Below, in pieces: positions 1-8,449 of a stretch of 64,000 nucleotides of DNA (its first letter is position 1; every line of letters begins with the position of its first letter). Location: NCBI GenBank assembly GCA_021772565.1, contig JAJFLR010000004.1, positions 1 through 64,000 on the forward strand, read 5' to 3'. The notes under the pieces were generated by a model. The model was not told the origin of the DNA. It worked only from the letters and a program-made list of their open reading frames with translations, and did not search any database. This DNA comes from Opitutales bacterium. Lineage in GTDB: Bacteria > Verrucomicrobiota > Verrucomicrobiia > Opitutales > JAJFLR01. The position numbers and the translations under genes were made by a program.

Positions 1-86
1 ATGATATTTTATGTCGTATACTGTATGACTTCCCTTCCGATACTTCATTAACACAAAGTTTGAATTTTATAGTCACAAATTCAATG

Positions 87-119
87 CTAAAGCTATCCTC
101 CTAAAGGAGGAGGTTTTAG
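87..119 (+). promoter_or_regulatory. Hairpin sequestering a strong Shine-Dalgarno
   Basis: Directly upstream of the PEP-CTERM gene, TCCTCC (96-101) pairs with GGAGGA (106-111) around a 4-nt TAAA loop. A second arm, CTAAA (87-91) with TTTAG (115-119), extends the stem. The paired GGAGG is the only strong Shine-Dalgarno I saw in the window, and it lies about 15 nt before the ATG at 129. In the folded RNA the ribosome site would be closed, so translational control is a plausible inference. It could also be a chance palindrome or part of a repeat, because GCTAAAGCTAT recurs near 857. Confidence 0.45.
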
Positions 120-128
120 ACCTGGCAC

Positions 129-725
129 ATGGACAATAAAATTTCGAAATACAGTCTCTTAGCAGGATCAGTCAGCTTGGTGGGTGGATTAACCCAACAT
201 GTTGATGCTACAATAAGTCATACAGATATCAACATGGGGGTGGGTTACAACAGTCCATCTAACGGTTATATACATTTTGATTTCGATGGGGGCGCTTACA
301 GTACAGCGTATAATACTAGCATGGATTTCGGAATCAGTGTTACAACTTTCGTGGGTTTTAGGGGTGATCAATTTACACGAAGCGGTTCTGCAGTCGATGT
401 TTTAATTAGTGGTGAAACTGTTAATAGCGGTCTGAGTTTTGCTGTTTTCGAAAGCACTACAAGTACCGTCACCAGTTCCGGCAATGACTATATCGGTGTT
501 TCGTTAAGCAGATCCGGAAATACTCATTATGGCTGGGCACGTATTTCAAAAAATGGCAATGTAATGACCCTTCACGAATTCGCTTGGAACCAAACAGCAG
601 GTGAATCGATTAACGCCGGACAGACAGTAGTTCCCGAACCAGCAGAGTCTGTTTTAATGATGGCAGCTGGTGCTGCCGGACTAGCCGCTTTACGTAAAAG
701 AAGACAGGATAAGAAGTCTGCATAA
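129..725 (+). CDS. PEP-CTERM sorting domain protein
   Basis: A 198-residue exported protein of unknown role. The N-terminus (residues 1-27) looks like a signal peptide, ending near VDATIS. The body is rich in Gly, Ser, Thr and aromatic residues, with alternating short beta-like segments. The C-terminus has the tripartite sorting signal: VPEP near residue 168, an Ala/Met/Leu-rich TM segment, and the basic tail LRKRRQDKK. PEP-CTERM proteins are sent to the cell surface and cleaved by an exosortase/XrtA system; no exosortase gene lies in this window. The start follows a strong but hairpin-buried SD, and a rho-independent terminator follows the stop, so it is probably monocistronic. The function of the central domain is not recognised. 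Confidence 0.85.
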   Translation: MDNKISKYSLLAGSVSLVGGLTQHVDATISHTDINMGVGYNSPSNGYIHFDFDGGAYSTAYNTSMDFGISVTTFVGFRGDQFTRSGSAVDVLISGETVNSGLSFAVFESTTSTVTSSGNDYIGVSLSRSGNTHYGWARISKNGNVMTLHEFAWNQTAGESINAGQTVVPEPAESVLMMAAGAAGLAALRKRRQDKKSA

Positions 726-748
726 TTTTTTCATATTTATAAAGTTAG

Positions 749-778
749 AAGCCTCGAGAATTTTCTTGGGGCTTTTTT
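749..778 (+). terminator. Rho-independent terminator after the PEP-CTERM gene
   Basis: AAGCCTCGAGAA pairs with TTCTTGGGGCTT, with G-U wobbles and one imperfect pair, around a short T-rich loop. A run of T follows directly. It sits 24 nt after the stop codon. Confidence 0.75.
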
Positions 779-810
779 ATGTGGATATTATTTCTGCCAT
801 GGATCCAACT

Positions 811-890
811 TCGCTTTAAAGCTACGTCGAGACAAGTTAAACGCGGATCAGCCGTCGCTAAAGCTATGGCAAGACAGGTTGAACACGGAT
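811..890. repeat. Two degenerate ~37-bp direct repeats
   Basis: Copy 1 (811-848) and copy 2 (855-890) share TAAAGCTA, AGACA and the end CGGAT with scattered substitutions, at a 42-44 nt period. They occupy the gap between the PEP-CTERM gene and the phosphodiesterase fusion. I see no coding potential. They look like decaying units of a dispersed intergenic repeat family. Confidence 0.5.
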
Positions 891-1043
891 TTTTAATTTT
901 AAAAAAGATCTAACTCCATTTTTTTTACCTCACACATCGATTCTGTGATGCAGAGAAAATTATTATAATTATTAAAAAACTTACGTGCATTTCGTAGTTA
1001 ACAATAATTAAATTCATATATTAGATGAAAATTTAGAAATAAA

Positions 1044-3776
1044 ATGAATAAAGAAAAAGACTCTAGAAAAGTTCTGCTAATCGGCATCGATGGTGCCGAT
1101 TGGAATATTATACAGCCTTTGGTTGATAACGGTGAAATGCCGACCTTTAAAAAATTAATTGAAAGTGGCGTGCATGGAAATTTAACAACTGTGCAGCCTA
1201 CCCTGTCGCCGATGCTTTGGAATACAATTGCCACTGGCAAACGGGCTTACAAACATGGCATACATGGTTTCACCGAAGTCGACCCGATTACCGAAGGAAT
1301 TCGACCAGTCACCAGCACTTCACGTAAGTGCAAAGCAGTTTGGAATATTCTGCAGCAGCAGGAAAAAAAATGTCATTTGGTCAACTGGTTTGCCAGTCAC
1401 CCGGCCGAGCCGCTCAATGGTGTCAGCATATCTGATCTTTTTACCGGTAATCCTCCATTTAAAGATGATGCAGAATGGACTGTGCCAAAAGGATCTGTTC
1501 ACCCGGAAAATTTAGCTGAAACGTTAGCTGAGTTTAGAGTTTTTCCGAGTGAAATGGATGATTCAATCGTTGCACTATTTATAGAACGTTGGGAAGAATT
1601 GGAAAAATCGAGTGACAAACGTCTGTTTAATCTTATGATAGAACTATCGCGTGCCTTTTCTTTGCAAACTTTGATACTATGGATTTTAGAGAATAATGCA
1701 TGGGATTTTGTTTCAGTCTATTTTCGCACTACAGATATACTGTGCCATCATTTTATGCCTTATGCCCCACCCCACATGAAAGATATTAGTGAAGAAGATT
1801 TTGATATCTTCAATGATGTGGTAAACAGCACCTACCGTTTGTTTGATTTATTACTGACACGTATTTTGCAAGTTGCCGGAGAGGATGCTACTATAATGAT
1901 TGTTTCCGATCACGGATTTTTATCGGGAGATCTACGTCCACCATTTAATGCTAACCCATTTGCCGACCCGGAAGCTTCGCATCGACAGCAAGGAATCTTT
2001 TGCATAACTGGACCTGGAATAAAGAAAAATGAGGAAATTCACAGCGCGCGATTACCTGACATAACTCCTACTTTACTCACGCTATTCAATCAACCCGTCG
2101 GACAAGATATGGATGGTCGAGTATTGTTGGAAATATTTGAGGATACACCGGAGATTGAAACTATCCCATCCTGGGAGGATGTGGAAGGAGACGCAGGAAT
2201 GCATACCGAAGATGTCCGAATGGATGCTGACGATGCAGAAGCGTTGGTTAAACAATTCGAAGCACTCGGTTACATTGAACCTGTTTCAGAAAATAAAGAA
2301 AAAGCCATAGCTTCAACTATACGTGGTAATAAATGGAATCTTGCCCGAGAGTGTATGGATGCCAATCAACTCGATCAGGCACTACCAATTTTAGAAGAGC
2401 TGCATGAAGATTATCCGGCAGTTAGAGGATTCACTTTTTACCTGGCCCAATGTTATCGCCGACTCGGCCTACCTCATGAAGCAGATGTGACAGCACAGGA
2501 AATTATTGACGTGATGAATGAAGGACCAGAGCTGCATTTTTTACGCGGTAACATAGCAATTGATAATGGAAAGTTTACTGAAGGGTTAGAGCATTTTAAA
2601 AAAGTAGAATCTGCTGATGACCGTTATCAAGGACTCCATCTAGCATTAGGTCGTACCTATTTGAAATTACATCATTTTGATAGTGCAGAAAAATCATTAC
2701 AACGTGTTTTGGAAATTGATCCTGACTCGGCGTTTGCTTATCAAGGTTTAGCTTATTGCGAATTACGACGCCGCAGATATGATACGGCTTCAACAAATGC
2801 ATTTAGAGCAATTGAGTTGCAACCGAATTTACCAAAAGCTCACTTTTATTTAGGTTTAGCTCTCGACCGTTTGTCTTATGATGAACTTGCACTACAGGCC
2901 TTTGAAACAGCATTGGTTTACGATACAGATTTTGCTGGTGCCCATCGAGCATTAGCGCGGCTCTATGGCCGCAAACCTGAATTCAAAGAAAAAGCTGATG
3001 AGCATCGACTATACCTGGAGCAGAGTAATCAACGTGCAAAAGAAAACAAGAATCGCTTAAAAGCATTACAAGAAGAAATTCGTCAACGGGCACAAGAACG
3101 TGCAAAAAAACTCTGGCAAGAAGCGTCGTTTGATTCTGAAGTTATTGAAGATACATCTGCTGATAATTCAGATGATAAAGAAACATTTGAAATTGATAAA
3201 GAAATACCGTTTGTTATTGTCTCAGGATTACCTAGATCCGGCACATCACTAATGATGCAAATCCTACAGGCTGCTGGACTTGAACTAATGACAGACAACA
3301 AACGTGAAGCTGATAAGAGTAATCCAGAAGGTTATTTTGAATGGGAGAAAATTAAAAAAATTAAAAATAATCCAAATATCATAGAAGAAGCATATGGAAA
3401 TGCAACTAAAGTAGTATCAATTTTACTCGGCTCGCTTCCTAAACAGTATCATTACAAAATTTTATTTATGGATCGTCCAATTGAAGAAATTGCCGCATCA
3501 CAGCAAAAAATGCTGGAAACAGATGGAAAACAAACACAGGTGAACAAATCGATGCAAATAAATTTAGCTAAACACAAGCAAGGAGTCATAGAATTAATGG
3601 ATAATAATCCATCCATTGAATATGAAAAGATTCATTATGTTGACTTGATAAATAATCCGGATCCGATTGTGGATCGTGTAATTTCGTTTCTTGGATTGTC
3701 AGATAATTTGGATAGAGAAAAAATTAAGTCTGTTATTAAGCCGGAGCTTTATCGGCAAAGGAAGTATGTAGGCTAA
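1044..3776 (+). CDS. Type I phosphodiesterase / TPR / sulfotransferase-like fusion
   Basis: A 910-residue protein with three parts. Residues ~8-345 are an alkaline-phosphatase-superfamily type I phosphodiesterase/nucleotide pyrophosphatase domain: metal ligand Asp16 in LIGIDGADW, the nucleophile region TLSPMLWNTIATG (Thr53/Ser55), TDILCHHF, SDHGF, and PDITPTLL near the domain end. Residues ~430-680 carry several TPR units (for example ALGRTYLKLHHFDSAEKSL). Residues ~725-905 resemble a sulfotransferase: a PAPS-binding-like loop GLPRSGTSLMMQIL and a downstream RPIEEIAASQQ segment. A charged coiled linker separates parts two and three. No signal peptide is visible, so it is probably cytoplasmic. 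Substrate unknown; by family logic, transfer or hydrolysis of sulfo- or phosphoesters on a surface glycan is possible (inference). Confidence 0.85.
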   Translation: MNKEKDSRKVLLIGIDGADWNIIQPLVDNGEMPTFKKLIESGVHGNLTTVQPTLSPMLWNTIATGKRAYKHGIHGFTEVDPITEGIRPVTSTSRKCKAVWNILQQQEKKCHLVNWFASHPAEPLNGVSISDLFTGNPPFKDDAEWTVPKGSVHPENLAETLAEFRVFPSEMDDSIVALFIERWEELEKSSDKRLFNLMIELSRAFSLQTLILWILENNAWDFVSVYFRTTDILCHHFMPYAPPHMKDISEEDFDIFNDVVNSTYRLFDLLLTRILQVAGEDATIMIVSDHGFLSGDLRPPFNANPFADPEASHRQQGIFCITGPGIKKNEEIHSARLPDITPTLLTLFNQPVGQDMDGRVLLEIFEDTPEIETIPSWEDVEGDAGMHTEDVRMDADDAEALVKQFEALGYIEPVSENKEKAIASTIRGNKWNLARECMDANQLDQALPILEELHEDYPAVRGFTFYLAQCYRRLGLPHEADVTAQEIIDVMNEGPELHFLRGNIAIDNGKFTEGLEHFKKVESADDRYQGLHLALGRTYLKLHHFDSAEKSLQRVLEIDPDSAFAYQGLAYCELRRRRYDTASTNAFRAIELQPNLPKAHFYLGLALDRLSYDELALQAFETALVYDTDFAGAHRALARLYGRKPEFKEKADEHRLYLEQSNQRAKENKNRLKALQEEIRQRAQERAKKLWQEASFDSEVIEDTSADNSDDKETFEIDKEIPFVIVSGLPRSGTSLMMQILQAAGLELMTDNKREADKSNPEGYFEWEKIKKIKNNPNIIEEAYGNATKVVSILLGSLPKQYHYKILFMDRPIEEIAASQQKMLETDGKQTQVNKSMQINLAKHKQGVIELMDNNPSIEYEKIHYVDLINNPDPIVDRVISFLGLSDNLDREKIKSVIKPELYRQRKYVG

Positions 3777-3864
3777 ATGTACTTCTACATAATTCAGACT
3801 CAGTATTTATAACCTTATTAATAAATAAGTTACTCATTTAAATTTCCTCTTATACCATTTACTA

Positions 3865-4179
3865 TGTAAGCGTCCCAAAATCGACCACCTAGACAAGAAG
3901 CGGTAAAAGTGGCAAAGTTAGTGGATGGGAAATCAGAGAAATCAAAGATGTCATTACAATCATACCGCAAAACTGGAAGCCGATTGATAATAATTATTCG
4001 TCGGCCAAAATTGACTGCTAAACTTTTGACTGGCATCTGTTTTAAGATGCACACTTGTGTTTAAAAAATATCTACTTCAGATTGCAGATGGTTCATTCTG
4101 TGGCACCATAAAATCTTTCGTCTGGCAACTTCACCAAATTTTTATTTTTGTCAAGAAGGTCGGTTTTGAGACGCTTACA
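3865..4179. mobile_element. IS21-like MITE (non-autonomous insertion remnant)
   Basis: A 315-bp element bounded by 30-bp inverted repeats (3865-3894 and 4150-4179) that match at 25 of 30 positions and begin TGTAAGCGTC. Subterminal copies of the end motif occur inside (AAAATTGACTG and CTTTTGACTGG near 4010-4035), an arrangement typical of IS21-family ends. No transposase reading frame is present. No target-site duplication is visible, so insertion is old or the flanks have drifted. The family assignment rests on remembered end structure only. Confidence 0.6.
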
Positions 4180-4378
4180 ATGATTCAATAATTAATGAGT
4201 TTATTTTAATTAATAGAATTACTAAAATCATATGCATAATTTCGCTATAACCAGTATTTTAGCAATATTTGTTCCGGCCTTCCATCAATAAGGTTGCTCC
4301 GAATAAAACTTATCTTACTTATGAAGCCCTATCTATTTGTTAAAAAGCAACTTCCATTAACACAGACTTTTGCCTAAT

Positions 4379-4597
4379 CTAAGGCTCAAGTTCCTTTTGT
4401 TTCAAATTTAATTTCGCAATGAGAGCTTCCAAGTCTTTTGTTCGCTTGAGAATTTTCATCATATTTTCCTCAATTTCAGCTTTTCCTTTATCTCTACCCA
4501 AGCTTAATTCAACATAACCACGAATCAAGAATACTTCTCCATTAAGGTCATGAATAATATCTTTTAAAGAATTAAATGGTGGCACTGTATTACTCAT
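4379..4597 (-). CDS. Small stand-alone histidine-kinase dimerisation-like protein
   Basis: A 72-residue protein. Residues ~13-33 (IIHDLNGEVFLIRGYVEL) read like the first helix of a HisKA/DHp domain, with His16 in the HD position. A second amphipathic, coiled-coil-like helix follows at ~40-65. There is no ATPase domain. It could be a phosphotransfer protein, an antagonist that mixes with a kinase dimer, or a truncated kinase. It stands alone between the MITE and fabI, divergent from fabI. The start is supported by the reading frame only; no good SD is visible. Confidence 0.6.
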   Translation of the reverse strand: MSNTVPPFNSLKDIIHDLNGEVFLIRGYVELSLGRDKGKAEIEENMMKILKRTKDLEALIAKLNLKQKELEP

Positions 4598-4791
4598 CAG
4601 GAAAACATCTTTCTATTATTATATTAAAATTATGACAGAATATTATTAATTTCTGGAAATCGGGTCAATCCAGACTTAAATAAATTATTTCTTTTCAATA
4701 TTAAAAAATGCCATTATTCAAATCGCATTGATTGTTGGATTTATATTTGATACTTACCAATTTCACTAAACTCAAATAGCAGAAAATAAAA

Positions 4792-5592
4792 ATGGGATTT
4801 CTAAATTTAAAAAATAAACAGATACTAATATTCGGGGTAGCAAATCGTAAAAGTGTAGCTTGGGCAATTGCCAAAACATTAGAAGAAGAAGGTGCAACTG
4901 TAATTTATAGTGTTCGATCCGATAACAGAAAAAAGAGTTTAGAAAAATTACTGCATGGGAAACCGGTGTTTGTTTGTGACGTGGAGGATTCTGAACAAAT
5001 TAAAAATTTAGCAGCAGAACTCGGCAAACAATTTGGTAAAATCGATGGCATCGTCCACTCTATTGCTTTTGCTAATTATAGTGAGGGGATAAAACCGTTT
5101 CACGAAACCAACCGCAAAGATTATCTACAAGCGATAACTATATCTGCATATTCTTTAATTGAAATTGCACGCGAGTTTAAGCCACAGCTCTCCCAACACG
5201 CATCCGTAATTACCATTGGTATTTCTTCTTTAAATGTAACAGCAAAAAATTATGGCTATATGACACCGATAAAAGCAGCACTTGAAGCCAACGTCAGGTA
5301 TTTAGCAAAGTCATTCAGTGAAGATACTGAAATTCGTTTTAACAGTGTAAACGCAGGCCCTTTAAAAACAAGTGCTTCAGCAGGAATTCCAGGATATCTG
5401 GAAAACTATTTATTTGCAGAAAAATTAACTTTTCGTAAACGTTGTGTCCTCACACAGGAAGTTGCAAATGTATCAATATTTCTACTAAGTGATCGTTCAA
5501 GCGGAGTAAATGGTCAAGGTATTGTCGTTAATGCAGGTATGGATTATAATTACTTTGACGAGGCAGTAGTAAAAAAGGCTACTAAACTTTAA
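4792..5592 (+). CDS. fabI: Enoyl-[acyl-carrier-protein] reductase (NADH)
   Basis: A 266-residue short-chain dehydrogenase-fold enzyme for the last reduction step of fatty-acid elongation (trans-2-enoyl-ACP to acyl-ACP). The N-terminus has the FabI-type nucleotide site FGVANRKSVAWAIA. SIAFAN is at ~96-101. The catalytic pair is Tyr154 and Lys161 in NYGYMTPIKAALEANVRY (Y-x6-K). NSVNAGPLKTSASAGIPG matches the substrate-binding loop region of the family. Length is normal (about 260). It ends two bases before the convergent SRPBCC gene. No SD is visible. Confidence 0.95.
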   Translation: MGFLNLKNKQILIFGVANRKSVAWAIAKTLEEEGATVIYSVRSDNRKKSLEKLLHGKPVFVCDVEDSEQIKNLAAELGKQFGKIDGIVHSIAFANYSEGIKPFHETNRKDYLQAITISAYSLIEIAREFKPQLSQHASVITIGISSLNVTAKNYGYMTPIKAALEANVRYLAKSFSEDTEIRFNSVNAGPLKTSASAGIPGYLENYLFAEKLTFRKRCVLTQEVANVSIFLLSDRSSGVNGQGIVVNAGMDYNYFDEAVVKKATKL

Positions 5593-5594
5593 TG

Positions 5595-6026
5595 CTACTT
5601 CTCAAAATATTTTGCCATTGCAGTCAGTAACGCTATATAGATTGGATTACAAAATTCAGCTACCGATTCGTTATCAGCAGAATTGTAGACGGATTTCCAT
5701 TCTACAAATGTAGAATTAGTCATAGTAATTTCTCTCAGTAAAACAGAGCCAATATAATCACTGACTAAATCTTTGGCAACCGGACCAGGTCCATCATCAA
5801 TAGTATAGCTAAATGAATACTCATTTTCATCATATGATATTAAAGTCTCAGAAAAAGAATTATTTATTATTCTCTTGGCTCCTACTTCACACCCTGACTT
5901 ATCACCGACTTTTTCAATACTTGTAACGACACCTTCAGCCCAATCCATATTATGAAAATCTTTGATACTATGCCAAACTTCATTAATCGGAGCTTTAATT
6001 ACAATTGAATTATAGCAATGACTCAT
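5595..6026 (-). CDS. SRPBCC-family (START/polyketide-cyclase-like) protein
   Basis: A 143-residue protein. It opens with IVIKAPINEVWHSIKDFHNMDWAEGV, the usual first strand and helix of the SRPBCC ligand-binding fold, then alternating strands (EWKSVYN) and a long C-terminal helix. Members bind hydrophobic ligands; the ligand here cannot be read from sequence. It is convergent with fabI and upstream, on the same strand, of the haem-binding protein gene (48 bases apart), so the two could be cotranscribed. Confidence 0.75.
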   Translation of the reverse strand: MSHCYNSIVIKAPINEVWHSIKDFHNMDWAEGVVTSIEKVGDKSGCEVGAKRIINNSFSETLISYDENEYSFSYTIDDGPGPVAKDLVSDYIGSVLLREITMTNSTFVEWKSVYNSADNESVAEFCNPIYIALLTAMAKYFEK

Positions 6027-6073
6027 AATTTAAAATATTAGTTATTATATTATTATTACTCACAGAATATAAT

Positions 6074-6505
6074 TTAAAATACGTTTTTTTTGGTTCTTCC
6101 AATCCATTTCTTAATTAATTCGTATTCAACGTCATTTATTTCAGCATAAGGGTGTGTAATTAAATAATTTGCTAAAGGCATTCCTTCATCTTCGATTTCT
6201 TCAAGAATTTCATCAAGTAACCGATGATCATTTTTCCATTTATTCCACTCAGAAAAATTTAGCTCTTCCCTACCCTCAATAACATCTTTTGAAATTCTCC
6301 AGGAAAAGGGTGCAATATAACTATACCAAGGCCATATAGTTTCATTAGAATGGCAGTCATAACAGCTCTTTTTCAATATTCTTTTTATACCCGGTGATCC
6401 GACAACATCAGAAATTACAGGAGGATTGTCACGAACAACCGGGACAAACTGAATACTTATAACCACAACAAGAATTAATGCTACAACTATTTTTAACTCT
6501 CTCAT
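6074..6505 (-). CDS. Haem-binding domain protein (CxxCH, membrane-anchored)
   Basis: About 143 residues from the preferred start at 6505 (MRELKIVV...), which puts one N-terminal TM segment (residues ~4-20) right at the start. An upstream in-frame start at 6571 would add 22 residues ahead of it. The periplasmic part has one c-type haem motif, CYDCH, followed by NETIWPWYSYIAPFSW and later EGMPLANYLITHP, the pattern of the bacterial haem-binding domain family (Haem_bd, DUF-type). Probable role: a small periplasmic cytochrome-like protein of unknown partner. It lies downstream of the SRPBCC gene's 5' side on the same strand. Confidence 0.75.
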   Translation of the reverse strand: MRELKIVVALILVVVISIQFVPVVRDNPPVISDVVGSPGIKRILKKSCYDCHSNETIWPWYSYIAPFSWRISKDVIEGREELNFSEWNKWKNDHRLLDEILEEIEDEGMPLANYLITHPYAEINDVEYELIKKWIGRTKKNVF

Positions 6506-6649
6506 CAAAATTTTTATAAATGTGACGTTATCAATAAAAATTAATTTGATACTAATAAATACACTTAACAATCAATCAAAATGTGTAACTACGCAGCGTG
6601 TAGTGTAGATGAATTAGTATAGATTCGCTATTGACTGTTAGTGAAACGC

Positions 6650-6701
6650 CTATCGGTATCCCAATTTGACATCGTGATAAATTCGATGCCGATTCCGATA
6701 G
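6650..6701. repeat. Imperfect inverted repeat in intergenic region
   Basis: CTATCGGTATC (6650-6660) pairs with GATTCCGATAG (6691-6701) at 10 of 11 positions. A nested CATCG/CGATG pair lies inside. It sits in the ~350-bp gap between the haem-binding gene and the divergent SPFH gene, where I see no coding potential. It may be an operator or a transcribed hairpin; a T-run does not follow, so it is not a simple terminator. Confidence 0.4.
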
Positions 6702-6852
6702 CCGCACAATTGTATCGTTCTGATAGTGATAGGAATTAAATTTTTAGCTATGCTGACTAATTACAAAAATAGTTGTCTTTAAGGTAGGTAAACAAATGAT
6801 AATTATTAATTTAACTTGAATTCATCAATTTGATATTTATATCATTACCAAT

Positions 6853-7776
6853 ATGACAAATCAAAGAAACGAATTACCCAATCCTAAAGTATACATTCCA
6901 TTAGTCATCTTGGCGATTATAATTGGAATATTAATTATGGTAGGCAGCAGATTTTACATTGCAGTACCTCCTGGCCATGTGGCTGTAGCAGCTTTGTTTG
7001 GCGATGTCCAGAAAGTACATTATAAAGAAGGTCTGCATATCCCGGTAAATCCACTTTATAAATTCTATCTTTTTGACAGTCGTCAAAAGACTCATATGGA
7101 AACAACTCATGTTCCCACGCAAGATCAACTACAAACAAGAATTGATGTCAGTATACAATATCGGCTTATCGGCGAAATGGCGCCCAATATATTGAAAAAT
7201 ACCGGCGATGTTAAACAAACCATATCTGTTCACCTGGTTCCTAAAGTTAGATCACTATTGCGGGAACAAGGTAAAGCAATCAAAAGAGCTGAAGATTTCT
7301 TTTTAGAAAAAACCCAGGAAAATCTGCAAGTAGCTTTGGAATTCGGCTTAAGAGAGTACCTTCAACCTATGGGAATTGAAATACAGGCAGTTTTAATTCG
7401 GGATATCACACTCCCACCTTTTATCGTTAAAGCTATCGAAGCCAAGAAAGAAAGAGAGCAAGCTGTTGAAAGGCAAAAAGCTGAATTGGAAAGATTTAGT
7501 ACAGAACAGCAACAAAAAGTTGCTACCGCCATGGCTAACAGGAAGGCAGCTGAACAACAAGCTGAAAAATTGAAAGTATTAGCTGATGCACAAGCCTATG
7601 AAATTATTAAGCTCAATGAAGCAATTTCCACGAACCCGGCATATCTTCAGCTACAGGCGTTAGAAACACTTAAAGCTATGTCAAATGATAAAGCTACTAA
7701 AATTTATTTTCTCGATGGTGACAGCCCAAATCCTTTACCCTTGATGCATATGGGTGATGTTTTGAAAGAAAAGTAG
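6853..7776 (+). CDS. SPFH/band 7 (prohibitin/HflC-like) membrane protein
   Basis: A 307-residue protein with one N-terminal TM segment (~14-33), then a band-7 domain from YIAVPPGHVAVAALFGDV through VLIRDITLPPFIVKAIEAKKE. A long Glu/Ala/Gln-rich coiled coil follows (~195-255), with a short tail. The layout matches prohibitin/HflC relatives that form ring scaffolds on the membrane and modulate proteases or lipid domains. No FtsH or HflK is nearby. The next gene (LptA-like) follows after 95 bp on the same strand. It could equally be annotated as a generic SPFH protein. Confidence 0.85.
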   Translation: MTNQRNELPNPKVYIPLVILAIIIGILIMVGSRFYIAVPPGHVAVAALFGDVQKVHYKEGLHIPVNPLYKFYLFDSRQKTHMETTHVPTQDQLQTRIDVSIQYRLIGEMAPNILKNTGDVKQTISVHLVPKVRSLLREQGKAIKRAEDFFLEKTQENLQVALEFGLREYLQPMGIEIQAVLIRDITLPPFIVKAIEAKKEREQAVERQKAELERFSTEQQQKVATAMANRKAAEQQAEKLKVLADAQAYEIIKLNEAISTNPAYLQLQALETLKAMSNDKATKIYFLDGDSPNPLPLMHMGDVLKEK

Positions 7777-7871
7777 ATTGTTGGCTGGTTTGTAATATAC
7801 CCAAAATAAAAATATACTAATAGTAGTAGTGATACGGAACATTGATTATCAGTTAAGAATCTAATACCGAA

Positions 7872-8438
7872 ATGAGTATACTATTCAGGTTTTTGCTGCT
7901 TTTAATTTTAATATACAATCCATTAAATCTTTTTTCAAAAACTGTTGAAGCTGAAAAATCCACTCCAAAAACCGTTATTAAAAGCGATAAGATGGAGTTG
8001 AAAAGTACTGATGAAAAAAACTATTTCTACTTCGATGACAACGTTCGAGTTATTGGCACAAACTTAATTGTCAATTGCGATCACCTTGAAGTTGTATCTG
8101 GCAGAAGTGAAGAATCAAAAGTTAAAATTGGTAAAATTGGCGCGGTCGATAAAATTGTTGCAACTGGCAAGGTACGAATTTTTCAGGCCGACAGACAAGC
8201 CCATGCCGGTCGGGCAGATTTATTACCCAAAGAAGGTAAAGTTATACTAACTGACTCGCCCAAAGTTATTGATAAAGGTACTGAAATTTCAGGATGGAAA
8301 ATTACTCTTTATAAGGATCAGAGAAAAGCAGTCGTTGAAAAAAATCCCGACGCACCCAATACTGAAAGACCGACAATTATTCTAGATGCAATTCCTGATT
8401 TGGGATTTGATCCTGATAAAAAAGAAAAAGAGGAGTAA
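7872..8438 (+). CDS. LptA/OstA-like periplasmic LPS-transport protein
   Basis: A 188-residue protein with a signal peptide (residues 1-22, hydrophobic FRFLLLLILIYNPL). An OstA/LptA beta-jellyroll N-terminal-like domain follows: TVIKSDKMELKSTDEKNYFYF, DNVRVIGTNLIVNCDHLEV, VDKIVATGKVRIFQ, RADLLPKEGKVILTDSP. LptA bridges inner and outer membranes for LPS; together with kdsA nearby this supports an LPS-bearing outer membrane. No lptB or lptC is adjacent, so a generic OstA-like role cannot be excluded. The C-terminus is acidic and lysine-rich (DPDKKEKEE). Confidence 0.7.
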   Translation: MSILFRFLLLLILIYNPLNLFSKTVEAEKSTPKTVIKSDKMELKSTDEKNYFYFDDNVRVIGTNLIVNCDHLEVVSGRSEESKVKIGKIGAVDKIVATGKVRIFQADRQAHAGRADLLPKEGKVILTDSPKVIDKGTEISGWKITLYKDQRKAVVEKNPDAPNTERPTIILDAIPDLGFDPDKKEKEE

Positions 8439-8449
8439 TATAAAATTGT

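Noticed and set aside
123-128. TGGCAC, a possible sigma-54 -24 element known upstream of PEP-CTERM genes
   Set aside because: It abuts the start codon and has no TTGC at the required distance.
3830-4054. 74-residue minus-strand frame across the MITE
   Set aside because: Reads through the inverted-repeat end of the element and resembles no transposase.
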